In this document: one piece after another, positions 6,039 to 6,406 of the stretch | Layout of the letters: each line of letters starts with the position of its first letter | Numbering within the stretch: the stretch's first letter is position 1 | Origin: Oscillospiraceae bacterium | GTDB taxonomy: Bacteria > Bacillota > Clostridia > Oscillospirales > Acutalibacteraceae | Length of the DNA: 6,406 nt | Direction of reading: 5' to 3' | Assembly (NCBI GenBank): GCA_003505905.1 | Contig: DNXM01000088.1 | Coordinates: 3,521 to 9,926 of the forward strand | Made by a program: the position numbers and the translations under genes | The notes under the pieces: generated by a model | Database searches by the model: none | What the model was told of the DNA's origin: nothing | What the model saw: the letters and a program-made list of their open reading frames with translations, nothing else

Positions 6039-6406
6039 ATGGGCTACGAAGTTGCATCCTTGGCCAAGCTCATTGAGCAGTTTGAACGCCTGCCCGGTAT
6101 CGGGCGCAAAACCGCACAGCGCTTGGCGTTCTATGTGCTCAACCTCAGCGAGCGTGAGGCGCAGGATTTTGCCGATGCCATCACCGATGCGCACAAAAAA
6201 ATCCACCGCTGTTCGGTTTGCTGTAACCTTTCCGAAGAAGAGCTTTGCCCGATTTGTTCCCGCTCCGGGCGTGACCAAAGCACCATTTGCGTGGTGGAAG
6301 ACCCCCGTGATGTGCTTGCCATTGAGCGCACGCACGAATACAACGGAACCTACCATGTGCTCCACGGCGTGATTTCACCCATGAACGGTATCGGCCCCGA
6401 GGAGCT
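6039..6406 (+). CDS. recR: Recombination protein RecR, 3' end cut by the window
   Basis: RecR works with RecO/RecF to load RecA on single-stranded gaps during recombinational repair. The visible 122 complete codons plus two bases cover a helix-hairpin-helix (RLPGIGRKTAQRLAFYVL, about 17-34) and a Cys4 zinc finger with C58, C61, C70 and C73 (C-S-V-C then C-P-I-C). The start of the Toprim domain, ICVVEDPRDVLAIE, carries the conserved Glu at E87, and is followed by VISPMNGIGPEEL. Full-length RecR is about 200 residues, so roughly 75 are missing beyond the window. The ATG starts one base after the ybaB TGA, and no clear Shine-Dalgarno sequence is present, so it is probably translated by coupling to ybaB. 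Nothing in the visible part suggests inactivation. Confidence 0.97.
   Translation, partial: MGYEVASLAKLIEQFERLPGIGRKTAQRLAFYVLNLSEREAQDFADAITDAHKKIHRCSVCCNLSEEELCPICSRSGRDQSTICVVEDPRDVLAIERTHEYNGTYHVLHGVISPMNGIGPEE

Overview
The window looks like a chromosomal segment of a Gram-positive gut-type Clostridia, probably near the Oscillospiraceae/Ruminococcaceae. Three things suggest this: the gene order SRP RNA - dnaX - ybaB - recR, which is conserved in Firmicutes; strong AAAGGAG-type ribosome binding sites; and a BspA-like leucine-rich-repeat secreted protein with a Big_2 domain and a C-terminal module that I associate with gut Firmicutes. The taxonomic call is an inference from style and gene order. 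No rRNA or marker gene is present to settle it.

Layout, all on the plus strand. 1-30: a likely terminator hairpin of an upstream gene. 31-241: an AT-rich leader with short iterated CATTCCACATT units. 242-3550: a 1102-residue secreted protein (signal peptide, about 11 LRR_5 units, uncharacterised middle, FN3-like segment, Big_2 domain, duplicated C-terminal module). 3575-3733: a 52-codon ORF with its own ribosome binding site. 3771-3804: a strong intrinsic terminator that closes this two-gene unit. 3805-3891: non-coding. 3892-3920: a near-consensus promoter driving the SRP RNA gene (about 3930-4084), which ends in its own U-tract. 4103-5674 dnaX, 5699-6037 ybaB and 6039 to the window edge recR form a tight housekeeping operon. 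recR is cut by the window end.

The two halves are functionally distinct. The first is a surface/secretion accessory unit, in which the small peptide gene is the least explained item. The second is protein targeting (SRP RNA) joined to DNA replication (clamp-loader subunit DnaX), a nucleoid-associated protein (YbaB) and recombinational repair (RecR). The dnaX ribosome binding site starts directly after the SRP RNA U-tract, and no separate promoter is evident. The housekeeping genes may therefore depend on read-through from the SRP promoter.

No mobile element, CRISPR array, tRNA or rRNA was seen. The most interesting items are the small ORF after the surface protein, the duplicated YG-x2-AQ-x-Y C-terminal module, and the base-composition step inside the surface-protein gene.
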